NCBI RefSeq assembly: GCF_014171595.1
Contig: NZ_CP050451.1
Span: 5,208,001-5,272,000 of the forward strand
Reading direction: 5' to 3'
DNA from: Massilia sp. Se16.2.3
Lineage (GTDB): Bacteria; Pseudomonadota; Gammaproteobacteria; Burkholderiales; Burkholderiaceae_D
Length of the DNA: 64,000 nucleotides
Shown piece by piece: positions 57,072 through 64,000 of this stretch (positions are counted from its first letter, which is position 1; each line of letters opens with the position of its first letter). Both the position numbers and the translations under genes were made by a program. The notes below the pieces were generated by a model. It saw nothing but the letters and a program-made list of their open reading frames with translations, was not told the DNA's origin and searched no databases.

Positions 57072-57853
57072 CCGCCCTGATCCGCGTGGACGCGCAGCCC
57101 GGCCGCGAGCGGCCGCTGGTCATCGCCTGGCTGGCCGCCCTGGTTGCCCTGAGCTGGGCCTGCCCGGTATTCCGGGCGCTGCACATCTCGACCGTCGAGC
57201 CGCTGGCGCTGCCGCCGGCGCAAGGCAGCACACCCCACCCTACCGCGCGGCTGAGGTGGTGCTGGTGCTGGCCATGTGGGGGGGCCATGCTGTCGGCCAT
57301 GATGCTGCCGGCCTCGACCCCGACGATCCTGCTGTTCGCCCGCCTCAACCGGCTGGTGCATGCCGTACGCCACCCGAACCTGGCCACGCTGCTGTTCGTG
57401 ATCGGCTACCTGGCGGTCTGGAGCGGCTTCGGCGCCTGTGCCACGCTCGCGCAATGGGCCCTGCACGATGCCGGCGCGCTCGACCCTGGCATGGCGATGG
57501 TCAACCCGAACGCCTGCGGACTGGCACTGGTGGCCGCCGGGGTCTACCAGTGGACGCCGGCAAAGCATGCCTGCCTGCAGGGTTGCCGGGCGCCCCTGTC
57601 CACTTTCCTGACCGGCTGGCGTCCCGGGCTGGCGGGAGCGCTGCGCATGGGCTTCGGACACGGCCTGTACTGTACCGGGTGTTGCTCGCTGCTGATGGCC
57701 CTGCTGTTCGTGGCAGGCGTGAACAACCTGGGGGCGCTGGTGGGCCTGGCCGCGCTGGTGCTGGCCGAAAAACTGCTGCCGGGTGGCACGGTGGTGGCCT
57801 GTATCGGTGGACTGGGCCTCGTTGCCTGGGGCACGCTGTTGCTATTTCCATAA
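57068..57853 (+). CDS. DUF2182 integral membrane protein (two compensating frameshifts)
   Basis: A 261-residue protein with six or seven helices and Cys/His-rich turns (KHACLQGCR, GLYCTGCCSLL). The family hallmark MWxAMM is broken: the frame reads WCWCWPCGGAMLSAMMLP. Restoring one missing C near 57235 and removing one G from the run of seven near 57276-57282 gives AAEVVLVLAMWGAMLSAMML, the expected motif. DUF2182 proteins are proposed metal-binding membrane proteins. The function is unproved. Confidence 0.78.
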   Translation: MTALIRVDAQPGRERPLVIAWLAALVALSWACPVFRALHISTVEPLALPPAQGSTPHPTARLRWCWCWPCGGAMLSAMMLPASTPTILLFARLNRLVHAVRHPNLATLLFVIGYLAVWSGFGACATLAQWALHDAGALDPGMAMVNPNACGLALVAAGVYQWTPAKHACLQGCRAPLSTFLTGWRPGLAGALRMGFGHGLYCTGCCSLLMALLFVAGVNNLGALVGLAALVLAEKLLPGGTVVACIGGLGLVAWGTLLLFP

Positions 57854-58006
57854 GCTCGAGAGCAGTTTTACAGGCGGTGTGCATGTTAAAATGTCGGCCA
57901 CTCTTGCATACAGGAACCTCGAAATCCCTTGCGCTGCCGGCGGCTTGTCGCCCTGCACCGCGCAGCGGGTTGGCGCGGTTCCCACACCGTCTAAGGAATT
58001 CTCGAC

Positions 58007-58735
58007 ATGGCTGGACACAGCAAATGGGCCAACATCAAGCACAAGAAAGCCGCGACTGACGCCAAGCGCGGCAAGATCTGGACCCGCTTGATCAAGGAAA
58101 TCACGGTTGCGGCGCGCATGGGCGGCGGCGACATCGACGCCAACCCGCGCCTGCGCCTGGCGGTAGACAAGGCGGCTGACGCCAACATGCCGAAGGACAA
58201 TGTAACCCGCGCGATCCAGCGCGGTTCGGGCAGCCTGGAAGGCGTGAACTACGAAGAGATCCGCTACGAAGGCTATGGCATCGGCGGCGCGGCCATCATC
58301 GTCGACTGCATGACCGACAACCGTGTGCGTACCGTGGCCGAAGTACGCCACGCCTTCAGCAAATACGGCGGCAACATGGGCACCGAGGGCTCGGTCGCCT
58401 TCATGTTCAAGCACACCGGCCAGTTCCTGTTCGCGCCCGGCGTGGACGAGGACAAGTTGATGGAAGCGGCCCTGGAAGCGGGCGCCGAGGACGTGGTGCA
58501 GGACGAGGAAGGCGGCTTCGAAGTGCTGTGCGATCCGTTCGCGTTCTCCAACGTCAAGGATGCGCTGGAAAAGGCCGGTTTCAAGGCCGAGGTCGCCGAA
58601 GTCATCATGAAGCCGGCCACCGAGACCGTGTTCACGGGCGAAGACGCGCTCAAGATGCAGAAGCTGCTCGACGCCCTGGAGAACCTGGACGACGTCCAGG
58701 AGATCTACACCAACGCCGTCATCGACGATCAATAA
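58007..58735 (+). CDS. yebC: YebC/TACO1-family protein
   Basis: A 242-residue cytoplasmic protein, beginning [20 protein letters not shown] as in all family members. Members act as DNA-binding regulators or help ribosomes at proline stretches. All usual segments are present ([39 protein letters not shown]). It starts the housekeeping run to maf; purD follows after 24 bases. Confidence 0.96.
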   Translation: MAGHSKWANIKHKKAATDAKRGKIWTRLIKEITVAARMGGGDIDANPRLRLAVDKAADANMPKDNVTRAIQRGSGSLEGVNYEEIRYEGYGIGGAAIIVDCMTDNRVRTVAEVRHAFSKYGGNMGTEGSVAFMFKHTGQFLFAPGVDEDKLMEAALEAGAEDVVQDEEGGFEVLCDPFAFSNVKDALEKAGFKAEVAEVIMKPATETVFTGEDALKMQKLLDALENLDDVQEIYTNAVIDDQ

Positions 58736-58759
58736 GCTTACCTACGCGCGCGAGCACAC

Positions 58760-60025
58760 ATGAAGATCCTGGTAGTCGGCTCTGGTGGCCGTGAACATGC
58801 CCTGGCCTGGAAACTGGCCCAATCCGAACGCGTGCAAATGGTGTATGTCGCGCCGGGCAATGGCGGCACGGCGCGCGACCCGCGCCTGGTGAACGTCGAG
58901 ATCACGGACCCGGCCGCGCTGGCGGACTTCGTGGTGTCCGAACACATCGCCCTGACCCTGGTCGGCCCGGAAGCGCCGCTGGCCGCCGGCATCGTCAACC
59001 TGTTCCGCGCGCGCGGCCTGAAGATCTTCGGCCCGACGCGCGAGGCGGCCCAGCTGGAAAGCTCGAAGGACTTCGCCAAGGCCTTCATGCAGCGTCACGG
59101 CATCCCGACCGCGACATACCAGAGCTTTTCCGACGCCGCCGCGGCCCACGCCTATGTCGACGCCAACGGCGCGCCGATCGTCATCAAGGCCGACGGCCTG
59201 GCCGCTGGCAAGGGCGTGGTCGTCGCCATGTCGCTCGAGGAGGCACATGCCGCGGTGGATCGTATGCTGTCGGACAATGCCTTCGGCGACGCCGGCGCGC
59301 GCATCGTCATCGAACAATTCCTGGCGGGCGAAGAAGCGAGCTTCATCGTCATGTGCGACGGCAAGCACATCCTGCCGATGGCCACCTCGCAAGACCATAA
59401 ACGCCTGAAAGACCACGACGAAGGCCCGAACACGGGCGGCATGGGAGCCTACTCCCCCGCGCCGATCGTCACCCCGGCCATGCATGCGCGCGTGATGCGC
59501 GAGATCATCAACCCGACCATCGCCGGCATGGCCAAGGACGGCATCACGTTCACCGGCTTCCTGTATGCCGGCCTGATGATCGACAGCGAAGGCAATCCGC
59601 GCACGCTGGAATTCAATTGCCGCATGGGCGATCCGGAAACCCAGCCGATCATGACGCGCCTGAAAAGCGATTTCGTCACCGTGCTCGAACACGCCTGCAA
59701 CGGTACGCTCGACGCCGTCGATCTGGAATGGGACCGCCGTACCGCTGTCGGCGTCGTGCTGGCCGCGGGCGGTTATCCGGACAACCCACGCAAGGGCGAC
59801 ATCATCGAAGGCATCCCGCCCGAGACGCCGGAATGCGTCACCTTCCACGCCGGCACCAGCATCGTCGGCGGCACCCTGCAAACCAATGGCGGCCGCGTGC
59901 TGTGCGTGGTCGGCCTGGGCGACAGCGTCAAGATGGCGCAGAAGCAGGCCTATGAAGGTGTCGACAGGATTAGTTTCGACGGCGCCCAGTTCCGCCGCGA
60001 TATCGGCTGGCGCGGGATTAAATAG
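58760..60025 (+). CDS. purD: Phosphoribosylamine-glycine ligase (GAR synthetase)
   Basis: A 421-residue ATP-grasp enzyme joining phosphoribosylamine and glycine in purine synthesis. The start MKILVVGSGGREHALAWKLA is canonical, with the ATP-grasp motifs PIVIKADGLAAGKGVVVAMS and RTLEFNCRMGDPETQPIM. The length is normal. It follows yebC closely. Confidence 0.98.
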   Translation: MKILVVGSGGREHALAWKLAQSERVQMVYVAPGNGGTARDPRLVNVEITDPAALADFVVSEHIALTLVGPEAPLAAGIVNLFRARGLKIFGPTREAAQLESSKDFAKAFMQRHGIPTATYQSFSDAAAAHAYVDANGAPIVIKADGLAAGKGVVVAMSLEEAHAAVDRMLSDNAFGDAGARIVIEQFLAGEEASFIVMCDGKHILPMATSQDHKRLKDHDEGPNTGGMGAYSPAPIVTPAMHARVMREIINPTIAGMAKDGITFTGFLYAGLMIDSEGNPRTLEFNCRMGDPETQPIMTRLKSDFVTVLEHACNGTLDAVDLEWDRRTAVGVVLAAGGYPDNPRKGDIIEGIPPETPECVTFHAGTSIVGGTLQTNGGRVLCVVGLGDSVKMAQKQAYEGVDRISFDGAQFRRDIGWRGIK

Positions 60026-60090
60026 GCGTATCGGTTTCGGAGCGGTGCACTGGCGAAAATAGACGCATCTCGAATTTCGAACCGTTGTAC

Positions 60091-60157
60091 CGCGTGGAGT
60101 CAGGACTCCACCCTACGAATAGCTATGAATCGTAGGGTGGAGTCCTGACTCCACGCG
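60091..60157. repeat. Paired dispersed palindromes forming one long inverted repeat
   Basis: Left copy at 60091-60117 (CGCGTGGAGTCAGGACTCCA then CCCTACG) and right copy at 60131-60157 are exact reverse complements over 27 bases, with a 13-base spacer. Each copy is itself palindromic (GTGGAGTC/GACTCCAC). It lies between purD and hemF. The core equals that at 45955. Confidence 0.9.
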
Positions 60158-60238
60158 TTTACACCGCAGGATCTGCCACCGGCTTCGCCCCGCAGTGTAC
60201 AATCCCCCTCTTATTTTTCTTTCACGACGTCCCGCCTC

Positions 60239-61150
60239 ATGTCCACCCCGAACCCTTCCGCGATCAAAACCTGGCTGCTCGACCTGCAGCAAGGCATCGT
60301 GTCGGCCCTGGAAGACGTGGACGGCAAGCCCTTCCTGCAGGACAGCTGGGAGCGTCCGGAAGGCGGTGGCGGCATCTCGCGCCTGATCGAGGAAGGCAAT
60401 GTGCTGGAACGCGGCGGCGTGAATTTCTCGCACGTGACCGGCGCCAACCTGCCGCCTTCGGCCGCGGCCAGCCGCCCGGAACTGGCGGGCCGGGCCTGGG
60501 AAGCGATGGGCGTCTCGCTGGTGCTGCACCCGCGTAATCCCTATGCGCCGACCGTGCACATGAACGTGCGCTTCTTCGAAGCCACGGCAGAAGGCAAGGA
60601 TCCGGTCTGGTGGTTCGGCGGCGGCATGGACCTGACGCCCTATTACGGCAACCTTGATGACGCGCGCCACTTCCACCGCGTCTGCCACGATGCGCTGGCG
60701 CCGTTTGGCGAAGGACTGCACCCCCGCTTCAAGAAATGGTGCGACGAGTATTTCTACCTGAAGCACCGCAAGGAAGCACGCGGCGTGGGCGGGATCTTCT
60801 TCGACGACTTCAACGAACTGCCTTTCGAAGAAGCCTTCGCGATGGTCAAGCGTGTCGGCGACGGTTTCATCGACGCCTACCTGCCGATCCTGCGCGCGCG
60901 CAAGGACACGCCGTATGGCGAACGCGAGCGCGATTTCCAGGCTTACCGGCGCGGCCGCTATGTCGAGTTCAACCTGGTCTGGGACCGCGGTACGCACTTC
61001 GGCCTGCAGTCGGGCGGACGCACCGAGGCGATCCTGATGTCCTTGCCGCCGATCGTCAAATGGCGCTACGACTGGCATCCGGAAGCGGGAAGCGCGGAAG
61101 CCGCGCTGTACACCGACTTCCTGCCGCACCGGGACTGGCTCGCTTCGTGA
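60239..61150 (+). CDS. hemF: Oxygen-dependent coproporphyrinogen III oxidase
   Basis: A 303-residue haem-synthesis enzyme that oxidatively decarboxylates coproporphyrinogen III. The family signature [20 protein letters not shown] is present, with the active-site region [14 protein letters not shown] and [13 protein letters not shown]. The length is normal. The stop overlaps the nadD start (GTGA). Confidence 0.97.
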   Translation: MSTPNPSAIKTWLLDLQQGIVSALEDVDGKPFLQDSWERPEGGGGISRLIEEGNVLERGGVNFSHVTGANLPPSAAASRPELAGRAWEAMGVSLVLHPRNPYAPTVHMNVRFFEATAEGKDPVWWFGGGMDLTPYYGNLDDARHFHRVCHDALAPFGEGLHPRFKKWCDEYFYLKHRKEARGVGGIFFDDFNELPFEEAFAMVKRVGDGFIDAYLPILRARKDTPYGERERDFQAYRRGRYVEFNLVWDRGTHFGLQSGGRTEAILMSLPPIVKWRYDWHPEAGSAEAALYTDFLPHRDWLAS

Positions 61151-61860
61151 CGGCCTGTGTCGCCCTGCTGGGGGGCAGTTTCGATCCCGTCCACCATGGC
61201 CATATCGCACTGGCGCGGCTGTTTTTCGAATTGCTGCATCCCGACCAGCTGCGCGTGCTGCCGGCCCGCCCATGGCAGAAAGCGGCGCTGCAGGCGAGCG
61301 ACGAAGACCGGGTAGCCATGCTGGAACTGGCGTTTTGCGATGCCGGCCTGCCTGTCATCATTGACCGCCAGGAAATCGATCGCGGCGCCCCGAGCTATAC
61401 CGTCGAGACCCTGCGCGGCCTGCGCGCCGAACTCGGGCCGGCGGCGTCGATCGTCTTCATCATGGGGGCCGACCAGCTGCAAAAACTCGACAGCTGGCGC
61501 GACTGGCAGGCGCTGTTTGGCCTGGCCAACCTCGCGGTGGCCGCACGGCCGGGCTATACGCTGGACCAGGATGCGCTGCCGCAGGCGGTGGCGCGCGAAC
61601 TGGCGCCGCGCCTGGCAACACCCGAACAGGTAAGCACCACGCCCGCGGGCCTGGTCTGCCTTGCGCACACGCTGGCGGTCGATATTTCCGCGACGCAGGT
61701 GCGCGCAGCATTAAAAAATGGCGCCTTGTCGGGCGCCGCCTCCCCTTCCCTTCCCCGGGCGGGCGCGGGAGCGGAGGGCACACCCGAGGGCGCGGACAAT
61801 TCGCTCGTTTCGCGGGTAGTGCTAGACTATATTCAACACCATAATTTATACAAGAGCTAA
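61147..61860 (+). CDS. nadD: Nicotinate-nucleotide adenylyltransferase
   Basis: A 237-residue NAD-synthesis enzyme. It starts with GTG overlapping the hemF stop. The nucleotidyltransferase motif [17 protein letters not shown] and the late [10 protein letters not shown] are present. A 24-residue Ala/Gly/Pro-rich insertion ([17 protein letters not shown] region) lies before the usual ending [12 protein letters not shown]; this insert is unusual. The stop overlaps the rsfS start (TAATG). Confidence 0.95.
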   Translation: MTACVALLGGSFDPVHHGHIALARLFFELLHPDQLRVLPARPWQKAALQASDEDRVAMLELAFCDAGLPVIIDRQEIDRGAPSYTVETLRGLRAELGPAASIVFIMGADQLQKLDSWRDWQALFGLANLAVAARPGYTLDQDALPQAVARELAPRLATPEQVSTTPAGLVCLAHTLAVDISATQVRAALKNGALSGAASPSLPRAGAGAEGTPEGADNSLVSRVVLDYIQHHNLYKS

Positions 61861-62573
61861 TGGATATCAAAAAACTGCAAACGGTCGTCGTGGACGCCCT
61901 CGAGGACGTCAAGGGCCAGGAAATCATGCTGTTCGACACGACCCACCTGACCAGCCTGTTCGACCGCATCGCGGTCGTGTCGGGCACGTCGAATCGCCAG
62001 ACGAAGGCACTCGCTGCCTCGGTGCGGGACAAGGTCAAGGAAGCAGGCGGCAACGTGATCGGCCTGGAAGGCGAAGACACCGGCGAATGGGTGCTGGTCG
62101 ACCTGGGCGACATGATCGTGCACATCATGCAGCCGGCCATCCGCCAGTACTACCGCCTGGAAGAAATCTGGGGCGAAAAGCCGGTCAAGCTGGGCGCGGC
62201 CAAGCGCAAGTCCACCGCGGAAGCCGTGGACGCCGAGCCGAAGACGAAGTCGAAGCACCTCGCTGCGAACCAGGACCAGCCGGAAGCCAAGCCGGTCAAC
62301 GAGCGCAAGCCGGCGGCTAAGCGGGCTTCGACAGTGTCGAAGACAAGCGCAGCGAAAACGACCGCTACCAAGACCGCCGCCGCGAAGAAGCCGGCAGCGA
62401 AGAAGGCACCAGTCGGCAAGACCGTGAAAGTCGCGCCAAGCAAGAGCGAGATCGCCGCCGTTGAGGCAACCAAGGCCAAGCCGCCGAAGCGCGTCACCAA
62501 GGCAGCCGCGCCGGCCGATGCCGAGCCGGTCAAGAAGGTCATCAAGCGCGTCGCCAGGAAGGCTGCCGAGTAA
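61860..62573 (+). CDS. rsfS: Ribosome silencing factor with long basic C-terminal tail
   Basis: RsfS binds ribosomal protein uL14 and blocks subunit joining in starvation. The domain spans residues 1 to about 110, with the conserved VVSGTSNRQTKALAASVRD and GEWVLVDLGDMIVHIM. The protein is 237 residues, about twice the usual length; the extra 125 residues are rich in Lys and Ala (KTAAAKKPAAKKAPVGKT), resembling histone H1-like proteins. The tail is in frame and has no obvious indel. It is coupled to nadD. Confidence 0.93.
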   Translation: MDIKKLQTVVVDALEDVKGQEIMLFDTTHLTSLFDRIAVVSGTSNRQTKALAASVRDKVKEAGGNVIGLEGEDTGEWVLVDLGDMIVHIMQPAIRQYYRLEEIWGEKPVKLGAAKRKSTAEAVDAEPKTKSKHLAANQDQPEAKPVNERKPAAKRASTVSKTSAAKTTATKTAAAKKPAAKKAPVGKTVKVAPSKSEIAAVEATKAKPPKRVTKAAAPADAEPVKKVIKRVARKAAE

Positions 62574-62698
62574 GCACGGGCAGCCGCGCCGGCAACTGGA
62601 CAGGCAAGCGGGCACGCAACTGTGCCCTGCCCGCCTGGCAGCGGGTCCAGTACCCGTTTGCCGCTGCGGGGCGCCTGCGATCTGGCAGATAGGTTTTA

Positions 62699-63169
62699 AT
62701 GCAACTGATTATCGCTGCGGTCGGCCACAAGATGCCGGCCTGGATCGAAACCGGCTTTGCCGAGTACGCGAAACGCATGCCACCCGAGCTGCGCATCGTG
62801 CTCAAGGAAATCAAGCCGGTCGAGCGCTCCGGCAGCAAGACGGCCGCCACCGCGATGGCGCTCGAACGCGAGCGTATCGAGGCCGCCTTGCCGAAGAGCG
62901 TACGCATCATCGCGCTCGACGAGCGTGGCCGTGACCTGACAAGTGTTGGATTGTCTCAACAATTGATGAATTGGCAACAGGACGGGCGCGATACCGCTTT
63001 CCTGATCGGCGGTGCCGATGGCCTCGATCCGGAGCTGAAGGCGCGTGCCGAAGGCTTGATCCGTATTTCCAGCATGACGCTGCCGCACGGTATGGTGCGG
63101 GTGATGCTGGCGGAACAGCTCTACCGTGCCTGGTCCATCACCCAGAACCATCCATACCACCGCGTCTGA
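62699..63169 (+). CDS. rlmH: 23S rRNA pseudouridine-1915 N3-methyltransferase
   Basis: A 156-residue SPOUT-class methyltransferase. It shows the start [20 protein letters not shown], the substrate loop [19 protein letters not shown] and the trefoil knot motif FLIGGADGL, ending [13 protein letters not shown]. The length is typical. It follows rsfS in the usual order after 125 bases. Confidence 0.97.
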   Translation: MQLIIAAVGHKMPAWIETGFAEYAKRMPPELRIVLKEIKPVERSGSKTAATAMALERERIEAALPKSVRIIALDERGRDLTSVGLSQQLMNWQQDGRDTAFLIGGADGLDPELKARAEGLIRISSMTLPHGMVRVMLAEQLYRAWSITQNHPYHRV

Positions 63170-63176
63170 CTCCGCC

Positions 63177-63794
63177 ATGAAAGTACTGGACAAGAAAATC
63201 TACCTCGCCTCGAAGAGCCCGCGGCGTCGTGAATTGCTGCGCCAGGTAGGCGTCGACTTCGAGTTGCTGATGCTGCGCAGCGACCCGGCCAGAGGCGCCG
63301 ACGTCACCGAGGAAGTGCATCCGGGCGAGCCGGCGCATGAGTATGTGGTACGGGTGGCGCTCGAGAAAGGCGCGTTTGCCTGGAAGATGCTGCAGCAGCG
63401 GCGCCAGCCGCCGCGTCCGGTGCTGACGGCCGATACCACCGTGACCGTCGACGACGAGATCCTCGGCAAACCCGCCGATGCGCGCGAAGCGGTCGCCATG
63501 CTCGAGCGGCTGTCGGGCCGCACCCACCAGGTGCTGACGACGGTCGCGGTGCATTATGTCGACATGGCCGAGCACGTCACCCAGGTGTCGAACGTGCGCT
63601 TCGCCAAACTCACGCCGCAGGCGATCCGCGCCTATTGCGCCACGTCCGAACCCTACGACAAGGCCGGCGGCTACGGCATCCAGGGCCTGGCGGCACTCTT
63701 CGTGGAGCATATCGAAGGCAGCCACTCGGGCATCATGGGCCTGCCGCTGTTCGAGACGGCCGCGCTACTGCGCCGGGCCGGCGTACTGATCTAG
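63177..63794 (+). CDS. Maf-family nucleotide pyrophosphatase
   Basis: A 205-residue Maf protein that hydrolyses dTTP/UTP-type or modified nucleotides. The motif KKIYLASKSPRRRELLRQVG is at the start (ATG at 63177), with LTADTTVTVDDEILGKP and EPYDKAGGYGIQGLAALFVE later. It follows rlmH after seven bases. Confidence 0.96.
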   Translation: MKVLDKKIYLASKSPRRRELLRQVGVDFELLMLRSDPARGADVTEEVHPGEPAHEYVVRVALEKGAFAWKMLQQRRQPPRPVLTADTTVTVDDEILGKPADAREAVAMLERLSGRTHQVLTTVAVHYVDMAEHVTQVSNVRFAKLTPQAIRAYCATSEPYDKAGGYGIQGLAALFVEHIEGSHSGIMGLPLFETAALLRRAGVLI

Positions 63795-63844
63795 CGGCGC
63801 TACCGGCGTCGGGCAAGGCCCGTCCGCGTTCGTGGCCGCCTTCT

Positions 63845-64000
63845 TCAGGCGGCTTTCTTCTTCAAGCGGAACAGCTTCGGTGTCAGCAGGTGATCGCCGC
63901 TTGCCATCACGCGTTGCGTCATCTGCTGCAGCCTGTCGATTCCTTCCTTCGAGTCCATGTCGCAAAACGCCAGCACGTCGCGCGCCGGCATGGCAACCGC
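63845..64000 (-). CDS. C-terminal end of an unidentified gene (partial)
   Basis: The minus strand is open from the window edge to a TGA at 63845-63847. The 51 visible residues read AVAMPARDVLAFCDMDSKEG then IDRLQQMTQRVMASGDHLLT and PKLFRLKKKAA. The basic end and helical character are clear but no family can be named from this fragment. It converges on maf; an rng gene usually found here is not on this side. Confidence 0.55.
   Translation of the reverse strand, partial: AVAMPARDVLAFCDMDSKEGIDRLQQMTQRVMASGDHLLTPKLFRLKKKAA

Overview
The window is a high-GC (roughly two-thirds G+C by eye) chromosomal segment of a betaproteobacterium. The order yebC-purD-hemF-nadD-rsfS-rlmH-maf, the fbp and pepN neighbours, and the protein styles point to Burkholderiales, most likely Oxalobacteraceae of the Massilia type. 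This assignment is inference from content; no rRNA is present.

Layout. 1-4.7 kb: the end of one and all of a second half-type ABC exporter, then a TPR-GGDEF lipoprotein. 4.7-13.4 kb: a tandem-repeat patch and a leftward operon of five genes built around a large tubulin/FtsZ-like GTPase, with a membrane-anchored vWA-like protein, a three-helix membrane protein and two zinc-ribbon proteins. A perfect FNR/ANR-type box lies behind it. This is the most interesting locus. 13.8-18.4 kb: M29-like peptidase, GAF histidine kinase, alpha/beta hydrolase, PhyH dioxygenase and a broken zinc-ribbon membrane protein. 18.4-22 kb: a nested direct/inverted repeat block, a secreted alpha-amylase and a serine hydrolase. 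21.9-27.6 kb: an ECF sigma/anti-sigma pair divergent from a DUF4331-lipoprotein-TPR-HupE cluster. 27.7-35.1 kb: two tandem M1 metallopeptidase paralogues, a DUF6702 protein and a TonB-dependent receptor. 36.8-41.1 kb: an RND adaptor and pump. 41.4-49.4 kb: small stress, envelope and unknown proteins, including a Ser/Gly-repeat ElaB-like protein, a 66-residue triple-repeat protein and a tandem-AAA+ ATPase. 49.5-56.9 kb: tRNA-Thr, fbp, pepN, a DUF4136 lipoprotein, quinone oxidoreductase, mgsA and an EamA transporter. 57-64 kb: DUF2182 protein and the conserved housekeeping run yebC to maf.

Two features cut across the window. First, about twenty genes are interrupted by single-base gains or losses, mostly in C or G runs, and the protein reads through cleanly in the next frame. 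I treat these as probable base-calling errors and annotate whole genes. Second, a family of short palindromes with fixed outer arms (CGTAGGGTGG on one side, CCACGCG on the other) and a variable inner stem is scattered between genes; one version is tandemly repeated four times.
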